Shown: one piece after another, positions 26,801-41,087 of the stretch
Position numbering within the stretch: position 1 is the first letter of the stretch
Layout of the letters: each line of letters opens with the position of its first letter
Assembly: GCA_920105625.2 (NCBI GenBank)
Contig: OV050031.1
Coordinates: forward strand, 79,059,995-79,123,994
Source: Clusia tigrina
Taxonomy: Eukaryota > Arthropoda > Insecta > Diptera > Clusiidae
DNA length: 64,000 nt
Reading direction: 5' to 3'
Made by a program: the position numbers and the translations under genes
The notes under the pieces: model-generated
The model's input: the letters and a program-made list of their open reading frames with translations, nothing else
Database searches by the model: none
What the model was told of the DNA's origin: nothing

Positions 26801-28554
26801 GACGGAGGCAGATAGGTGTAGATATAGGTATAGAAAAGTCAGCAGACCCCACAATCGACAGCGGCAGCGACTGAGACGCCTACAGAGACGCTGAAAGAGG
26901 CTGCGACGCCGACTGAGACGCCGACGGAGGCAGATAGGTGTAGATATAAGCATACAGAAGGCCGCAGACCCCACCCAATCGATAGCGGCAGAGACTGAGA
27001 CGCCTACAGAGACGCCTAAAGAGACGCTGACAGAGGCTGCGACGCCGACTGAGGTAGATAGGGGTAGATATAGGCATAGAGAAGGCAGCAGACCCCCCCC
27101 CTATCGACAGCGAAAGTGACTGAGACGCCTACAGAGACGCTGACCGAGGCTGCGACGCCGACTGAGACGCCGACTCAGGCAGACTATGGTAGATATAGGC
27201 ATAGAGAAAACAGCAGACCCTCACAATCGAGAGCGGCAGCGACTGAGACGCGTACAGAGACGCTGACAGAGGCTGCGACGCCGACTGAGGCAGATAGGGG
27301 TAGATATAGGAATAGAGAAGGCAGCAGACCCCCCCAATAGACAGCGGCAGAGACTGACACGCCTACAAAGAAGCTGATAGGGGTAGATACAGGCATAGAG
27401 AAGGCACCAGCCCCCCCCCCCCCCAATCGAAAACGGCAGCGACTGAGACGCCTACAGAGACGCTGGCAGAGGCTGCGACGCCGGCTGAGACGCCTAATTA
27501 GGCAGACAGGGGTAGATATATTCATCGAGAAGGCAGCAGACCCCCAATCAACAGCGGCAGAGACTGACACACCTACAGAGACGCTGACGGAGGCTGCAAC
27601 GCCGACTGAGACGTCGATTGAGGTAGATAGGGGTAGATATAGGCATAGAGAAGGCAGCAGACCCCCAATCGAGAGCGGCAGCGACTGAGACGCATACAGA
27701 GACGCTGACAGAGGCTGCGACGCCGACTGACACGCCCACTGAGGCAGATAGGGGTAGATATAGGAATAGAGAAGGCCGCAGACCCCCCCAATAGACAGCG
27801 GCAGAGACTGACACGCCTACAGAGAAGCTGATAGGGGTAGATACAAGCATAGAGAAGGCATCAGACCCCCCCCAATCGAAAGCGGGAGCGACTGAGACGC
27901 CTACAGAGACGCTTGCAGAGACTGCGGCGCCTACTGAGACGCCGACCGAGGCAGATAGGGGTAGATATAGGCATAGAGAAAACAGCAGACCCCCCAATCA
28001 ACAGCGGCAGAGACTGACACACCTACAGAGACGCTGACGGAGGCTGCGACACCGACTGAGAAGCCGATTGAGGCAGATAGGGGTAGATATAGGCATAGAG
28101 AAGGCAGCAGACCCCCAATCGACAGCGGCAGCGACTGAGACGCCTACAGAGACGCTGAAAGAAGCTTCGACGCCGACTGAGGCAGATAGGGTTAGATATA
28201 GGCATAGAGAAGGCATGAGACCCCCCCCAAATCGACAGCGGCAGCGACTGAGACGCCTACAGAGACGCTGACAGAGGCTGCGACGCCGACTGAGGCGCCG
28301 ACTGAGGCAGATAGGGGTAGATATAGGCATAGAGAATGCAACAGCCCCCCCCCCCCAATTGACAGCGGCTGCGACTGAGACGCCTACAGAGACGCTGACA
28401 GAGGCTGCGACGCCGACTGAGGTAGATAGGTGTAGATATAGGCATAGAGTAGGCAGCAGACCCACCAATGGACAGCGGGAGCGACTGAGACGCCTACAGA
28501 GACGCTTGCAGAGACTGCGGCGCCTACTGAGACGCCGACCGAGGCAGATAGGGG
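23833..28554 (+). repeat. ~4.7-kb higher-order repeat, copy 1
   Basis: Matches 28555-32962 in order. The offset is 4722 near 24.06 kb, about 4623 near 26.1 kb, 4600-4588 near 27.1-27.3 kb and 4408 after about 27.6 kb. The declining offset records successive deletions in copy 2. The unit includes the marker module at about 24.2 kb and a local ~620-bp repeat: the AGGTATAGAAAAGTCAGC core occurs at about 26,205 and again at about 26,825. Confidence 0.83.
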
Positions 28555-31500
28555 TAGATATAGGCATAGAGAAGGCAGAAGACTCACCCAATCGACAGTG
28601 GCAACGGCTGAATCGCCTACAGTGACGCTGACAGAGGCTGCGACGCCGACTGAGACGCCGACTGAGGCAGATAGGGTTAGATATAGGCATAGAGAAGGCA
28701 GCAGACCCCCCAATCGATAGCGGCAGAGACTGAGACGCTTACAGAGACGCTGACGGAGGCTGCGACACCGACTGAGACGCCGATTGAGGCAGATAGGGGT
28801 AGATATAGGTATAGAGAAGGCAGCAGAACCCCAATCGACACCGGCAGCGACTGAGACGTCTACAGAGACGGTAACAGAGGCTGACTCGACGACTGAGACT
28901 CCGACTGACACGCCGACTGAGGCAGATAGGGATAGAGAAGGCAGAAGACTCACCAAATCGACAGCGGCAACGGCGGAGTCGCCAACAGTGACGCTGACAA
29001 AGGCAGCGACGCCGACTGAGGCAGATAGGGGTAGATATAGGCATAGAGAAGGCAGCAGACCCCCCAATCGATAGCGGCAGAGAGTGAGACGCCTACAGAG
29101 ACGCTGAAAGAGGCTTCGACGCCGACTGAGGCAGATAGGGGTAGATATAGGCATAGAGAAGGCATCAGACCCCCCACTCACAGCGGCAGCGACTGAGACG
29201 CCTACAGAGACGCTGACAGAGGCTGCGACGATGACTGAGACGCCTAATGAGGCAGACAGGGGTAGATATAGGCATCGAGAAGGCAGCAGACCCCCAATCA
29301 ACAGCGGCAGAGACTGACACACCTACAGAGACGCTGACGGAGGCTGCGACGCCGACTGAGACGTCGATTGAGGTAGATAGGGGTAGATATAGGCATAGAG
29401 AAGGCAGCAGACCCTCAATCGGGAGCGGCAGCGACTGAGACGCATACAGAGACGCTGACAGAGGCTGCGACGCCGACTGACACGCCCACTGAGGCAGATA
29501 GGGGTAGATATAGGAATAGAGAAGGCAGCAGACCCCCCAATCAACAGCGGCAGAGACTGACACGCCTACAGAGACGCTGACGGAGGCTGCGACACCGACT
29601 GAGACACCGATTGAGGCAGATAGGGGTAGATATAGTCATAGAGAAGGCAGCAGACCCCCAATCGACAGCGGCAGCGACTGAGACGCCTACAGAGACGCTG
29701 AAAGAAGCTTCGACGCCGACTGAGGCAGATAGGGTTAGATATAGGCATAGAGAAGGCATGAGACCCCCCCAAATCGACAGCAGCAGCGACTGAGACGCCT
29801 ACAGAGACGCTGACAGAGGCTGCGACGCCGACTGAGGCGCCGACAGAGGCAGATAGGGGTAGATATAGGCATAGAGAATGCAGCAGTCCCCCCCCCCCAA
29901 TTGACAGCGGCAGCGACTGAGACGCCTACAGAGACGCTGACAGAGGCTGCGACGCCGACTAAGGTAGATAGGTGTAGATATAGGCATAGAGAAGGCAGCA
30001 GACCCACCAATGGACAGCGGGAGCGACTGAGACGCCTACAGAGACGCTTGCAGAGACTGTGGCGCCTACTGAGACGCCGACCGAGGCAGATAGGGGTAGA
30101 TATAGGCATAGAGAAGGCAGCAGACCCCCCAATCGACAGTGGCAGCGACTGAGACACCTACAGAGACGCTGACAGAGGCAGCGACGCCGACTGAGACGCC
30201 GACTGAGGCAGATAGGGCTAGATATAGGCATAGAGAAGGCATCACCCCCCCAAATCGTCAGCGGCAGCGACTGAGACGCCTACAGAGACGCTGACAGAGG
30301 CTGCGACGCCGACTGAGGCGCCGACTGAGGCAGATAGGCGTAGATATAGGCATTGAGAATGCAGCAGCACCCCCCCCCCCCAAATTGACAGCGGCAGCGA
30401 CTGAGACGCCTACAGAGACGCTGACAGAGGCTGCGACGCCGACTGAGGTAGATAGGTGTAGATATAGGCATAGAGAAGGCAGCAGACCCACCAATGGACA
30501 GTGGGAGCGACTGAGACACCTACAGAGACGCTTGCAGAGGCTGCGGCGCCTACTGAGACGCCGACCGAGGCAGATAGGGGTAGATATAGGCATAGAGAAG
30601 GCAGCAGATCCCCCCCAATCGACAGTGGCAGCGACTGAGACACCTACAGAAACGCTGACAGAGGCTGCGACTCCGACTGAGACGTCGACTGAGGCAGATA
30701 GGGGTAGATATAGGCAGAAGGCAGCAGACCCCCCAATCGATAGCGGCAGCGACTGAGACGCCTACAGAGACGCTGACAGAGGCTGCGACGCCGACTGAGA
30801 CGCCGACGGAGGCAGATAGGTGTAGATATAGGTATAGAAAAGTCAGCAGACCCCACAATCGACAGTGGCAGCGACTGAGACGCCTACAGAGACGCTGAAA
30901 GAGGCTGCGACGCCGACTGAGACGCCGACGGAGGCAGATAGGTGTAGATATAAGCATACAGAAGGCCGCAGACCCCACCCAATCGTTAGCGGCAGAGACT
31001 GAGACGCCTACAGAGACGCCTAAAGAGACGCTGACAGAGGCTGCGACGCCGACTGAGGCAGATAGGGGTAGATATAGGCATAGAGAAGGCAGCAGACCCC
31101 CTCAAGCGATAGCGGCTGCGATTGAGACACCTACAGAGACGCTGTCAGAGGCTGCGACGCCGACTGAGACGCCGACTGAGGCAGATAGGGGTAGATATAG
31201 GCATAGAGAAGGCAGCAGACCCCCCCCCCCCCTATCGACAGCGAAAGTGACTGAGACGCCTACAGAGACGCTGACCGAGGCTGCGACGCCGACTGAGACG
31301 CCGACTCAGGCAGATTATGGTAGATATAGGCATAGAGAAAACAGCAGACCCTCACAATCGTGAGCGGCAGCGACTGAGACGCGTACAGAGACGCTGACAG
31401 AGGCTGCGACGCCGACTGAGACGCCGACGGAGGCAGATAGGTGTAGATATAGGTATAGAAAAGTCAGCAGACCCCACAATCGACAGCGGCAGCGACTGAG

Positions 31501-32962
31501 ACGCCGACTGAGACGCCGACGGAGGCAGATAGGTGTAGATATAAGCATACAGAAGGCCGCAGACCCCACCCAATCGATAGCGGCAGAGACTGAGACGCCT
31601 ACAGAGACGCCTAAAGAGACGCTGACAGAGGCTGCGACGCCGACTGAGGTAGATAGGGGTAGATATAGGCATAGAGAAGGCAGCAGACCCCCCCCCCCCC
31701 CTATCGACAGCGAAAGTGACTGAGACGCATACAGAGACGCTGACCGAGGCTGCGACGCCGACTCAGGCAGATTATGGTAGATATAGGCATAGAGAAAACA
31801 GCAGACCCTCACAATCGAGAGCGGCAGCGACTGAGACGCGTACAGAGACGCTGACAGAGGCTGCGACGCCGACTGAGGCAGATAGGGGTAGATATAGGAA
31901 TAGAGAAGGCAGCAGACCCCCCCAATAGACAGCGGCAGAGACTGACACGCCTACAAAGAAGCTGATAGGGGTAGATACAGGCATAGAGAAGGCACCAGCC
32001 CCCCCCCCCAATCGAAAACGGCAGCGACTGAGACGCCTACAGAGACGCTGGCAGAGGCTGCAACGCCGACTGAGACAGGTGAGAGTGGCAGCGACTGAGA
32101 CGCATACACAGACGCTGACAGAGGCTGCGACGCCGACTGACACGCCCACTGAGGCAGATAGGGGTAGATATAGGAATAGAGAAGGCAGCAGACCCCCCCA
32201 ATAGACAGCGGCAGAGACTGACACGCCTACAGAGAAGCTGATAGGGGTAGATACAAGCATAGAGAAGGCATCAGACCCCCCCCTTGAACGCGGGAGCGAC
32301 TGAGACGCCTACAGAGACGCTTGCAGAGACTGCGGCGCCTACTGAGACGCCGACCGAGGCAGATAGGGGTAGATATAGGCATAGAGAAAACAGCAGACCC
32401 CCCAATCAACAGCGGCAGAGACTGACACACCTACAGAGACGCTGACGGAGGCTGCGACACCGACTGAGAAGCCGATTGAGGCAGATGGGGGTAGATATAG
32501 GCATAGAGAAGGCAGCAGACCCCCAATCGACAGCGGCAGCGACTGAGACGCCTACAGAGACGCTGAAAGAAGCTTCGACGCCGACTGAGGCAGATAGGGT
32601 TAGATATAGGCATAGAGAAGGCATAAGACCCCCCCCAAATCGACAGCGGCAGCGACTGAGACGCCTACAGAGACGCTGACAGAGGCTGCGACGCCGACTG
32701 AGGCGCCGACTGAGGCAGATAGGGGTAGATATAGGCATAGAGAATGCAACAGCCCCCCCCCCCCCAATTGACAGCGGCTGCGACTGAGACGCCTACAGAG
32801 ACGCTGACAGAGGCTGCGACGCCGACTGAGGTAGATAGGTGTAGATATAGGCATAGAGAAGGCAGCAGACCCACCAATGGACAGCGGGAGCGACTGAGAC
32901 GCCTACAGAGACGCTTGCAGAGACTGCGGCGCCTACTGAGACGCCGACCGAGGCAGATAGGG
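28555..32962 (+). repeat. ~4.7-kb higher-order repeat, copy 2 (with deletions)
   Basis: Direct tandem copy of 23833-28554, about 0.3 kb shorter. The largest loss, about 180 bp, is at the irregular junction near 32,080. At about 32,283 the monomer start is degraded to CCCTTGAACGCGGGAGCG where copy 1 reads CCCAATCGAAAGCGGGAGCG. Confidence 0.82.
32074..32096 (+). other. Irregular recombination junction (~180-bp loss)
   Basis: The sequence passes from GACTGAGACAG directly to GTGAGAGTGGCAGCGACTG with no core, C tract or monomer start. Copy 1 has about 180 bp more between the matching points near 27.5-27.67 kb. The loss is not a multiple of 122 and little homology is visible at the join, unlike most other length changes here. 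An end-joining event is a reasonable inference. Confidence 0.7.
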
Positions 32963-35900
32963 GTAGATATAGGCATAGAGAAGGCATCAGACCCCCCCAA
33001 ATCGACAGCGGCAGCGACTGAGACGCCTACAGAGACGCTGACAGAGGCTGCGACGCCGACTGAGACGCCGACTGAGGCAGATAGGGTTAGATATAGGCAT
33101 AGAGAAGGCATCAGACCCCCCCAAATCGACAGCGGCAGCGACTGAGACGCCTACAGAGACGCTCACTGAGGCGCCGACTGAGGCAGATAGGGGTAGATAT
33201 AGGCATAGAGAAGGCAGCAGACCCCCCCAATCGACAGCGGCAGCGACTGAGACGCCTACAGAGACGCTAAAAAAGGCTGCGACGCCGACTGAGACGCTGA
33301 CTGAAGCAGATAGGGGTAGATATAGGCATACACAATTCATCAGACCCCCCAATCGACAGCGACAGCGACTGAGACGCCTACAGAGACGCTGACAGAGAAT
33401 GCGACGCCGACTCAAGCCGATAGGGGCAGATATAGGCATAGGTAAGGCAGCAGACCCACTCAATCGAGAGCGGCAGCTACTGAGTCGCCTACAGAGACTC
33501 TGACAGAGGCTGCGACGCCGACTGAGACGCCGACTGAGGCAGATAGGGGTAGATATAGGCATAAAGGAGGCAGCAGACCCCCCAATTGACAGCGGCAGCG
33601 ACTGAGACGCCTACAGAGGCGCTGACAGAGGCTGCGATGCCTACTGAGGCGCCGACTGGGGCAGATAAGTAGATATAGGCACAGAGAAGGCAGCTGACTC
33701 CCCAATCGACAGCGGCAGCGATTAAGACACTTACAGAGACGCTGACAGAGGCTGCGACGCCGACTGAGACGTCGACTAAAGCAGATAGGGGTAGATATAG
33801 GCAGAAGGAAGCAGACCCGCCAATCGACAGCGACAGTGACTGAGACGCCTACAGAGACGCCGACTCAGGCAGATTATGGTAGATATAGGCATAGAGAAAA
33901 CAGCAGACCCTCCCAATCGAGAGCGGCAGCGACTGAGACGCGTACAGAGACGCTGACAGAGGCTGCGACGCCGACTGACACGCCGACTGAGACAGATAGG
34001 GGTAGATATAGGAATAGAGAAGGCAGCAGACCCCCCAATAGATAGCGGCAGAGACTGACACGCCTACAGAGAAGCTGATAGGGGTAGATACAGGCATAGA
34101 GAAGGCACCAGACGCCCCCCCCCAATCGAAAACGGCAGCGACTGAGACGCCTACAGAGACGCTGACAGAGGCTGCGACGCCGACTGAGGCAGATAGGGGT
34201 AGATATAGGCATAGAGAATGCAGCAGCCCCCCCCCAATTGACAGCGGCAGCGACTGAGATGCCTACAGAGACGCTTGCAGAGACTGCGGCGCCTACTGAG
34301 ACGCCGACCGAGGCAGATAGGGGTAGATATAGGCATAGAGAAGGCGGCAGACCCCCCAATCGACAGTGGCAGCGACTGAGACACCTACATAGACGCTTGC
34401 AGAGGCTGCGGCGCCTACTGAGACGCCGACCGAGGCAGATAGGGGTAGATATAGGCATAGAGAAGGCAGCAGACCCCCCAATCGACAGTGGCAGCGACTG
34501 AGACACCTACAGAAACGCTGACAGAGGCTGCGACGCCGACTGAGACGTCGACTGAGGCAGATAGGAGTAGATATAGGCAGAAGGCAGCAGACCCCCCAAT
34601 CGATACCGGCAGCGACTGAGACGCCTACAGAGACGCTAACAGAGGCTGCGACGCCGACTGAGACGCCGACTGAGGCAGATAGGGGTAGGTATAGGTATAG
34701 AGAAGTCAGCAGACCCCACAATCGACAGCGGCAGCGACTGAGACGCCTACAGAGACGCTGAAAGAGGCTGCGACGCCGACTGAGACGCCGACGGAGGCAG
34801 ATAGGTGTAGATCTAAGCATACAGAAAGCCGCAGACCCCACCCAATCGATAGCGGCAGAGACTGAGACGCCTACAGAGACGCCTAAAGAGACGCTGACAG
34901 AGGCTGCGACGCCGACTGAGGCAGATATTGGTAGATATAGGCATAGAAAAAGCAGCAGACCCCCTCAAGCGATAGCGGCTGCGATTGAGACAAGTACAGA
35001 GACGCTGTCAGAGGCTGCGACGCCGACTGAGACGCCGACTGAGGCAGATAGGGGTAGATATAGCCATAGAGAAGGCAGCACACCCCTCCCCCCCCAATCG
35101 ACAGCGACAGTGACTGAGACGCCTACAGAGACGCTGACAGAGGCTGCGACGCCGACTGAGACGCCGACTCAGGCAGATTATGGTAGATATAGGCATAGAG
35201 AAAACAGCAGACCCTCACAATCGAGAGCGGCAGCGACTGAGACGCGTACAGAGACGCTGACAGAGGCTGCGACGCCGACTGACACGCCCACTGAGGCAGA
35301 TAGGGGTAGATATAGGAATAGAGAAGGCAGCAGACCCCCCAATAGACAGCGGCAGAGACTGACACGCCTACAGAGAAGCTGATAGGGGTAGATACAGGCA
35401 TAGAGAAGGCACCAGACCCCCCCCAATCGAAAACGGCAGCGACTGAGACGCCTACAGAGACGCTGGCAGAGGCTGCGACGCCGGCTGAGACGCCTAATGA
35501 GGCAGACAGGGGTAGATATAGGCATCGAGAAGGCAGCAGAACCCCCAATCAACAGCGGCAGAGAATGACACACCTACAGAGACTCTGACGGAGGCTGCAA
35601 CGCCGACTAAGACGTCGATTGAGGTAGACAGGGGTAGATATAGGCATAGAGAAGGCAGCAGACCCACAATCGAGAGCGGCAGCGACTGAGACGCATACAG
35701 AGACGCTGACAGAGGCTGCTACGCCGACTGACACGCCCACTGAGGCAGATAGGGTAGCTATAGGAATAGAGAAGGCAGCAGACCCCCCAATAGACAGCGG
35801 CAGAGACTGACACGCCTACAGAGAAGCTGATAGGGGTAGATACAGGCATAGAGAAGGCATCAGACCCCCCCCAATCGAAAGCGGCAGCGACTGAGACGCC

Positions 35901-37500
35901 TACAGAGACGCTGACAGAGGCTGCGACGCCGTCTGTGGTAGATAGGTGTAGATATAGGCATAGAGAAGGCAGCAGACCCACCAATGGACAGCGGGAGCGA
36001 CTGAGACGCCTGCAGAGACGCTTGCAGAGACTGCGGCGCCTACTGAGACGCCGACCGAGGCAGATAGGGGTAGATATAGGCATAGAGAAGGCAGCAGACC
36101 CCCCAATCGACAGTGGCAGCGACTGAGACACCTACAGAGACGCTGACAGAGGCTGCGACGCCGACTGAGACTTCGACTGAGGCAGATAGGGGTGGATATA
36201 GGCATAGAGAAGGCAGCAGACCCCCAATCGACAGCGGCAGCGACTGAGACGCCTACAGAGACGCTAACAGAGGCTGCGACGACGGCTGAGACTCCGACTG
36301 ACACGCCGACTGAGGCAGATAGGGGTAGATATAGGCATAGAGAAGGCAGAAGACTCACCCAATCGACAGCGGCAACGGCTGAATCGCCTACAGTGACGCT
36401 GACAGAGGCTGCGACGCCGACAGAGACGCCGACTGAGGCAGATAGGGTTAGATATAGGCATAGAGAAGGCAGCAGACCCCCCAATCGATAGCGGCAGAGA
36501 CTGAGACGCCTACAGAGACGCTGAAAGAAGCTTCGACGCCGACTGAGGCAGATAGGGTTAGATATAGGCATAGAGAAGGCATCAGACCCCCCAAATCGAC
36601 AGCGGCAGCGACTGAGACGCCTACAGAGACGCTGACAGAGGCTGCGACGCCGACTGATGCGCCGACTGAGGCAGATAGGGGTAGATATAGGCATAGAGAA
36701 TGCAACAGCCCCCCCCCCCCAATTGACAGCGGCAGCGACTGAGACGCCTACAGAGACGCTGACAGAGGCTGCGACGCCGACTGAGACGCCGACTGAGACG
36801 CCGACTGAGGCAGATAAGGTTAGATATAGGCATAGAGAAGGCAGCAGACCCCCAATCGATAGCGGCAGAGACTGAGACGCCTACAGAGACGCTGACAGAG
36901 GCTGCGACGCTGACTGAGGTAGATAGGTGTAGATATAGGCATAGAGAAGGCAGCAGACCCACCAATGGACAGTGGCAGCGACTGAGACACCTACAGAGAC
37001 GCTGACAGAGGCTGCGACGCCGACTGAGACGCCGACTGAGGCAGATAGGGGTAGATATAGGCATAGAGGAGCCAGCAGACCCCCCAATCGACAGCGGCAG
37101 CGACTGAGACGCCGACTGAGACGCCGACTTAGGCAGATAGGGGTAGATATAGGCATAGAGAAGGCAGCAGACCCCCCAATCAACAGCGGCAGCGACTGGG
37201 AAGCCTACAGAGAAGCTGACAGAGGCTGCGACGCCGACTGAGAAGCCGACTTGGCAGATAGGGGTAGATATAGGCATAGAGGAGGCATCAGACCCCCCCA
37301 ATCGACAGCGACAGCGACTGAGACGCCTACAGAGACGCTGACAGAGGCTGCGACGCCGACTAAGACGCCGACTCAAGCCGATAGGGGTAGATATAGGCAT
37401 AGGTAAGGCAGCAGACCCCCCAATCGACAGCGGCAGAGACTGAGACGCCTACAGAGACGCTGGCAGAGGCTGCGACGCCCGCTGAGACGCCTACTGACGC
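32963..37500 (+). repeat. Mosaic family A segment leading to the A/B boundary
   Basis: Consists of shuffled family A monomers. About 33.2-33.6 kb resembles 8.7-9.1 kb, with a CACAATTCATCAG core near 33,330. About 33.7-34.1 kb resembles 10.4-10.9 kb. About 34.5-35.0 kb resembles 26.0-26.5 kb, and about 35.1-35.8 kb resembles 27.1-27.8 kb. Near 36.2-36.5 kb it resembles 6.07-6.37 kb. From about 37.1 kb monomers become shortened and irregular. No gene is present. Confidence 0.6.
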
Positions 37501-39693
37501 AGATAGGGGTAGATATAGGCATAGAGAAGGCAGCGGCTGAGACGCCTACAGAGACGCTGACAGAGTCTGCGACGCCAACTGAGGCAGATAGGGGTAGATA
37601 TAGGCATAGAGAAGGCAACAGACCCCCTCAATCGACAGCGGCAGCGACTGAGACGCCTACAGAGACGCTGACAGAGGTTGCGACGCCGACTAAGGCGCCT
37701 AATGGGGCAGATAGGGGTAGATATAGGCAAGGAGAAGGCAGAAGACTCACCCAATCGCCAGCTGCAACGGCTGAGACGCCTACAGTGACGCTGACAGAGG
37801 CTGCGACGCCGACTGAGGCGCCGACTTAAGCCGATAGGGGTAGATATTGGCATAGGTAAGGCAGCAGACCCACCCAATCGAGAGCGGCAGCGAAGGAGAC
37901 GCCTACAGAGACGCTGAGAGAGGCTGCGACGCCGACTGAGACGCCTACTGAGGCAGATTGGGGTACATATAAGCATAGAGAAGGCAGCGACTGAGACGCC
38001 TACAGAGACGCTGACAGAGTCTGCGACGCCGACTGAGGCAGATATGGGTAGATATTGGCATAGAGAAGGCAGCAGACTCCTCAATCGACAGCGGCAGCGA
38101 CTGAGACGCCTACAGAGACGCTGACAGAAGCTGCGACGCCGACTGAAGCAGATAGGGGTAGATATAGGCATACAGAAGGCAGCAGACGCCAAAATCGACA
38201 GCGGCGGCGGCTGAGACGCCTACAGAGACGCTGAGAGAGGCTGCTCAGCCGGCTGAGACGCCGACTGAAGCCGATAGGGGCATATATAGGCATAAGTAAG
38301 GCAGCAGACCCACCCAATCAAAAGCGGCAGCGACGGAGACGCCTACAGAGACGCTGACAGAGGCTGGGACGCCGATTGAGACGCCGACTGAGGCATATAG
38401 TGGTAGATATAGGAATAGGGACGGCAGCAGACTCCCAAATCGACGGCGGCAGAGACTGACACGCCTACAGAGACGCGGACAGAGGCTGCGACGCCGACTG
38501 AGAAAGATAGGGGTATATATAGGCATAGAGAATGCAGCAGAGCCCCCCCAATCGACAGCGGCAGCGACTGAGACGCATACAGAGACGCTAACAGAGGCTG
38601 CGACGCCGACTGAGACGCCGACTGAGACGCCGACTGAGAAGCCGACTGAGGAAGATAGGGGTAGATATAGGCAAGGAGAAGGCAGAAGACTCACCCAATC
38701 GACAACGGCAATGGCTGAGACGCCTAAAGAGATGCTGACAGAGGCTGCGACGCCGACTGAGGCGCCTAATGGGGCAGATAGGGGTAGATATAGGCAAGGA
38801 GAAGGCAGAAGACTCACCCAATCGACAGCGGCAACGTCTGAGACGCCTACAGTGACGCGGACAGAGGCTGCGACGCCGACTGAGAAAGATAGTGGTAGAT
38901 ATAGGCATTTAGAATGCAGCAGAGCCCCCCCCAATCGACAGCGGCAGCGACTGAGACGCATACATAGACGCTAACAGAGGCTGCGACGCCGACTGAGACG
39001 CCGACTGAGAAGCCGACTGAGGAAGATAGGGGTAGATATAGGCAAGGAGAAGGCAGAAGACCCCCCCAATCGACAGCGACAGCGACTGAGACGCCTACAG
39101 AGACGCTGACAGAGGCTGCGATGCCGACTGAGACGCCGACTCAAGCCGATAGGGGCATATATAGGCATAAGTAAGGCAGCAGACCCACCCAATCAAAAGC
39201 GGCAGCGACGGAGACGCCTACAGGGACGCTGACAGAGGCTGGGACGCCGACTGAGGCAGATAGGGGTAGATATAGGCATAGAGAAGACAGCAGACCTCCA
39301 ATCGACAGCGACAGCGACTGAGACGCCTACAGAGACGCTGACAGAAGCTGCGACGCCGACTGAAGCAGATAGGGGTAGATATAGGCATACAGAAGGCAGC
39401 AGACGCCAAAATCGACAGCGGCGGCGGCTGAGACGCCTACAGAGACGCTGAGAGAGGCTGCGACGCCGACACAGACGCCGACTGAGACATATAGTGGTAG
39501 ATATAGGAATAGAGAAGGCAGCAGCCTCCCCAATCGACGGCGGCAGAGACTGACATGCCTACAGAGACGCGGACAGAGGCTGCGACGCCGACTGAGAAAG
39601 ATAGGGGTAGATATAGACATAGAGAATGCAGCAGAGCCCCCCCAATCGACAGCGGCAGCGACTGAGACGCATACAGAGACGCTAACAGAGGCT

Positions 39694-41087
39694 GCGACGC
39701 CGACTGAGACGCCGACTGAGACGCCGACCGAGACGCCGACTGAGACGCCGACTGAGGAAGATAGGGGTAGATATAGGCAAGGAAAAGGCTGAAGACTCAC
39801 CCAATCGACAACGGCAACGGCTGAGACGCCGAAAGAGACGCTGACAGAGGCTGCGACGTCGACTGAGGCAGATAGGGGTACATATAGGCATAGAGAAGGC
39901 AGCGACTGAGACGCCTACAGAGACGCTGACAGAGTCTGCGACGCCGACTGAGGCAGATAGGGGTAGATATATACATAGAGAAGGCAGCAGACCCCCTCAA
40001 TCGACAGCGGCACCGACTGAGACGCCTACAGAGACGCTGACAGAGGCTGCGACGCCGACTGAGACGCCTAATGGGGCAGATAGGGGTAGATATAGGCAAG
40101 GAGAAGGCAGAAGACTCACCCAATCGACAGCGGCAACGTCTGAGACGCCTACAGTGACGCTGACAGAGGCTGCGACGCCGACTGAGACGCCGACTGAGGC
40201 AGATTGGGGTAGATATAGGCAAGGAGAAGGCAGCAGACCCCCCAATCGATAGCGGCAGAGACTGAGACGCCTACAGACACGCCTACAGAGGCGCTGAAAG
40301 AGGCTTCGACGCCGACTGAGACGCCGACTGAGGCAGATAGGGTTAGATATAGGCATAGAGAAGGCAGCAGACCCTCCAATCGACAGCGGCATCGACTGAG
40401 ACGCCTACAGAGAAGCTTACAGAGGATACGACACCGACTGAGAAGCCGACTGATGCAGATAGGGGTAGATATAGGCATAGAGAAGGCAGCAGACCCCCAA
40501 TCGACAGAGGCAGCGACTGAGATTCCTACAGAGACGCTGACAGAGGCTGCGATGCCAACTGATTCGCCGACTGAGGCAGATAAGGGTAGATATATGCATA
40601 GAGTTGGCAGCAGACGCCCAATCGACAGCGGCAGCGATTGAAACGCCTACAGAGACGCTGACAGAGGCAGCGATGCCGAATGAGGCAAATAGGGGCAGAT
40701 CTATGCATAGAGAAGGCAGCAGACGCCCCAATCGACAGCGGCAGTGACTGAGACGCCTACAGAGACGCTGACAGGGGCTGCGACGCCGACTGAGCCAGAT
40801 AGGGGTAGATATAGGCATAGAGGAGGTAGCAGACCCCCCACTTGACAGCGGAAGCGAATGAGACGCCTACAGAGACGCTGGCAGAGGCTGCGACGCCGAC
40901 TTAGGCAGATATGGGTAGATATAGGCATAGAGAATGCATCAGACCCCCCCAATCGACAGCGACTGAGACGCCTACAGAGACGCTGACAGAGGCTGCGATG
41001 CCGACTGAGACGCCGACTCAAGCCGATAGGGGCATATATAGGCATAAGTAAGGCAGCAGACCCACCCAATCAAAAGCGGCAGCGACG
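39694..41087 (+). repeat. Family B ~1.4-kb segmental duplication, copy 1
   Basis: Matches 44840-46251 with an offset of 5146, rising to about 5164 at the right end. It includes the short TACATA monomer, a HindIII-bearing GAAGCTTACAGAGG at about 40413, and unusual cores such as TAGATATATGCATAGAG with TTGGCAGCAG near 40,600. Confidence 0.75.
39898..39903 (+). repeat. Short monomers: 25-bp deletion at a GGCAGC microhomology (nine copies)
   Basis: The consensus has GGCAGC before the C tract and GGCAGC again at the start of the next monomer. In these copies one GGCAGC remains and the 25 bp between (C tract, AATC and the monomer start) are gone, giving GAAGGCAGCGACTGAG. The junction hexamer lies at 37984, 39898, 42023, 44333, 45044, 46963, 48681, 51084 and 53393. 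All nine carry the linked GTACATATA core variant. A similar but different join is at 37529. The deletion probably arose once and spread by duplication. Confidence 0.88.

Larger units (their letters stand above)
1..37500 (+). repeat. Family A block of the satellite
   Basis: Monomers here carry family A markers: AATGCAGCAG before long C tracts and AATTGACAGC, ACCCACCAATGGACAGCGGG, and AAGACTCACCAAATCG followed by CAACGGCTGAGTCGCC. The block is a mosaic of nested duplications with periods of about 3.2-3.5, 4.7 and 7.4-7.6 kb. The boundary with family B is gradual: irregular monomers appear at 37.1-37.5 kb, and the first clear B core (GGCAAGGAGAAGG) lies near 37,728. The edge is therefore good only to a few hundred bases. 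Confidence 0.75.
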
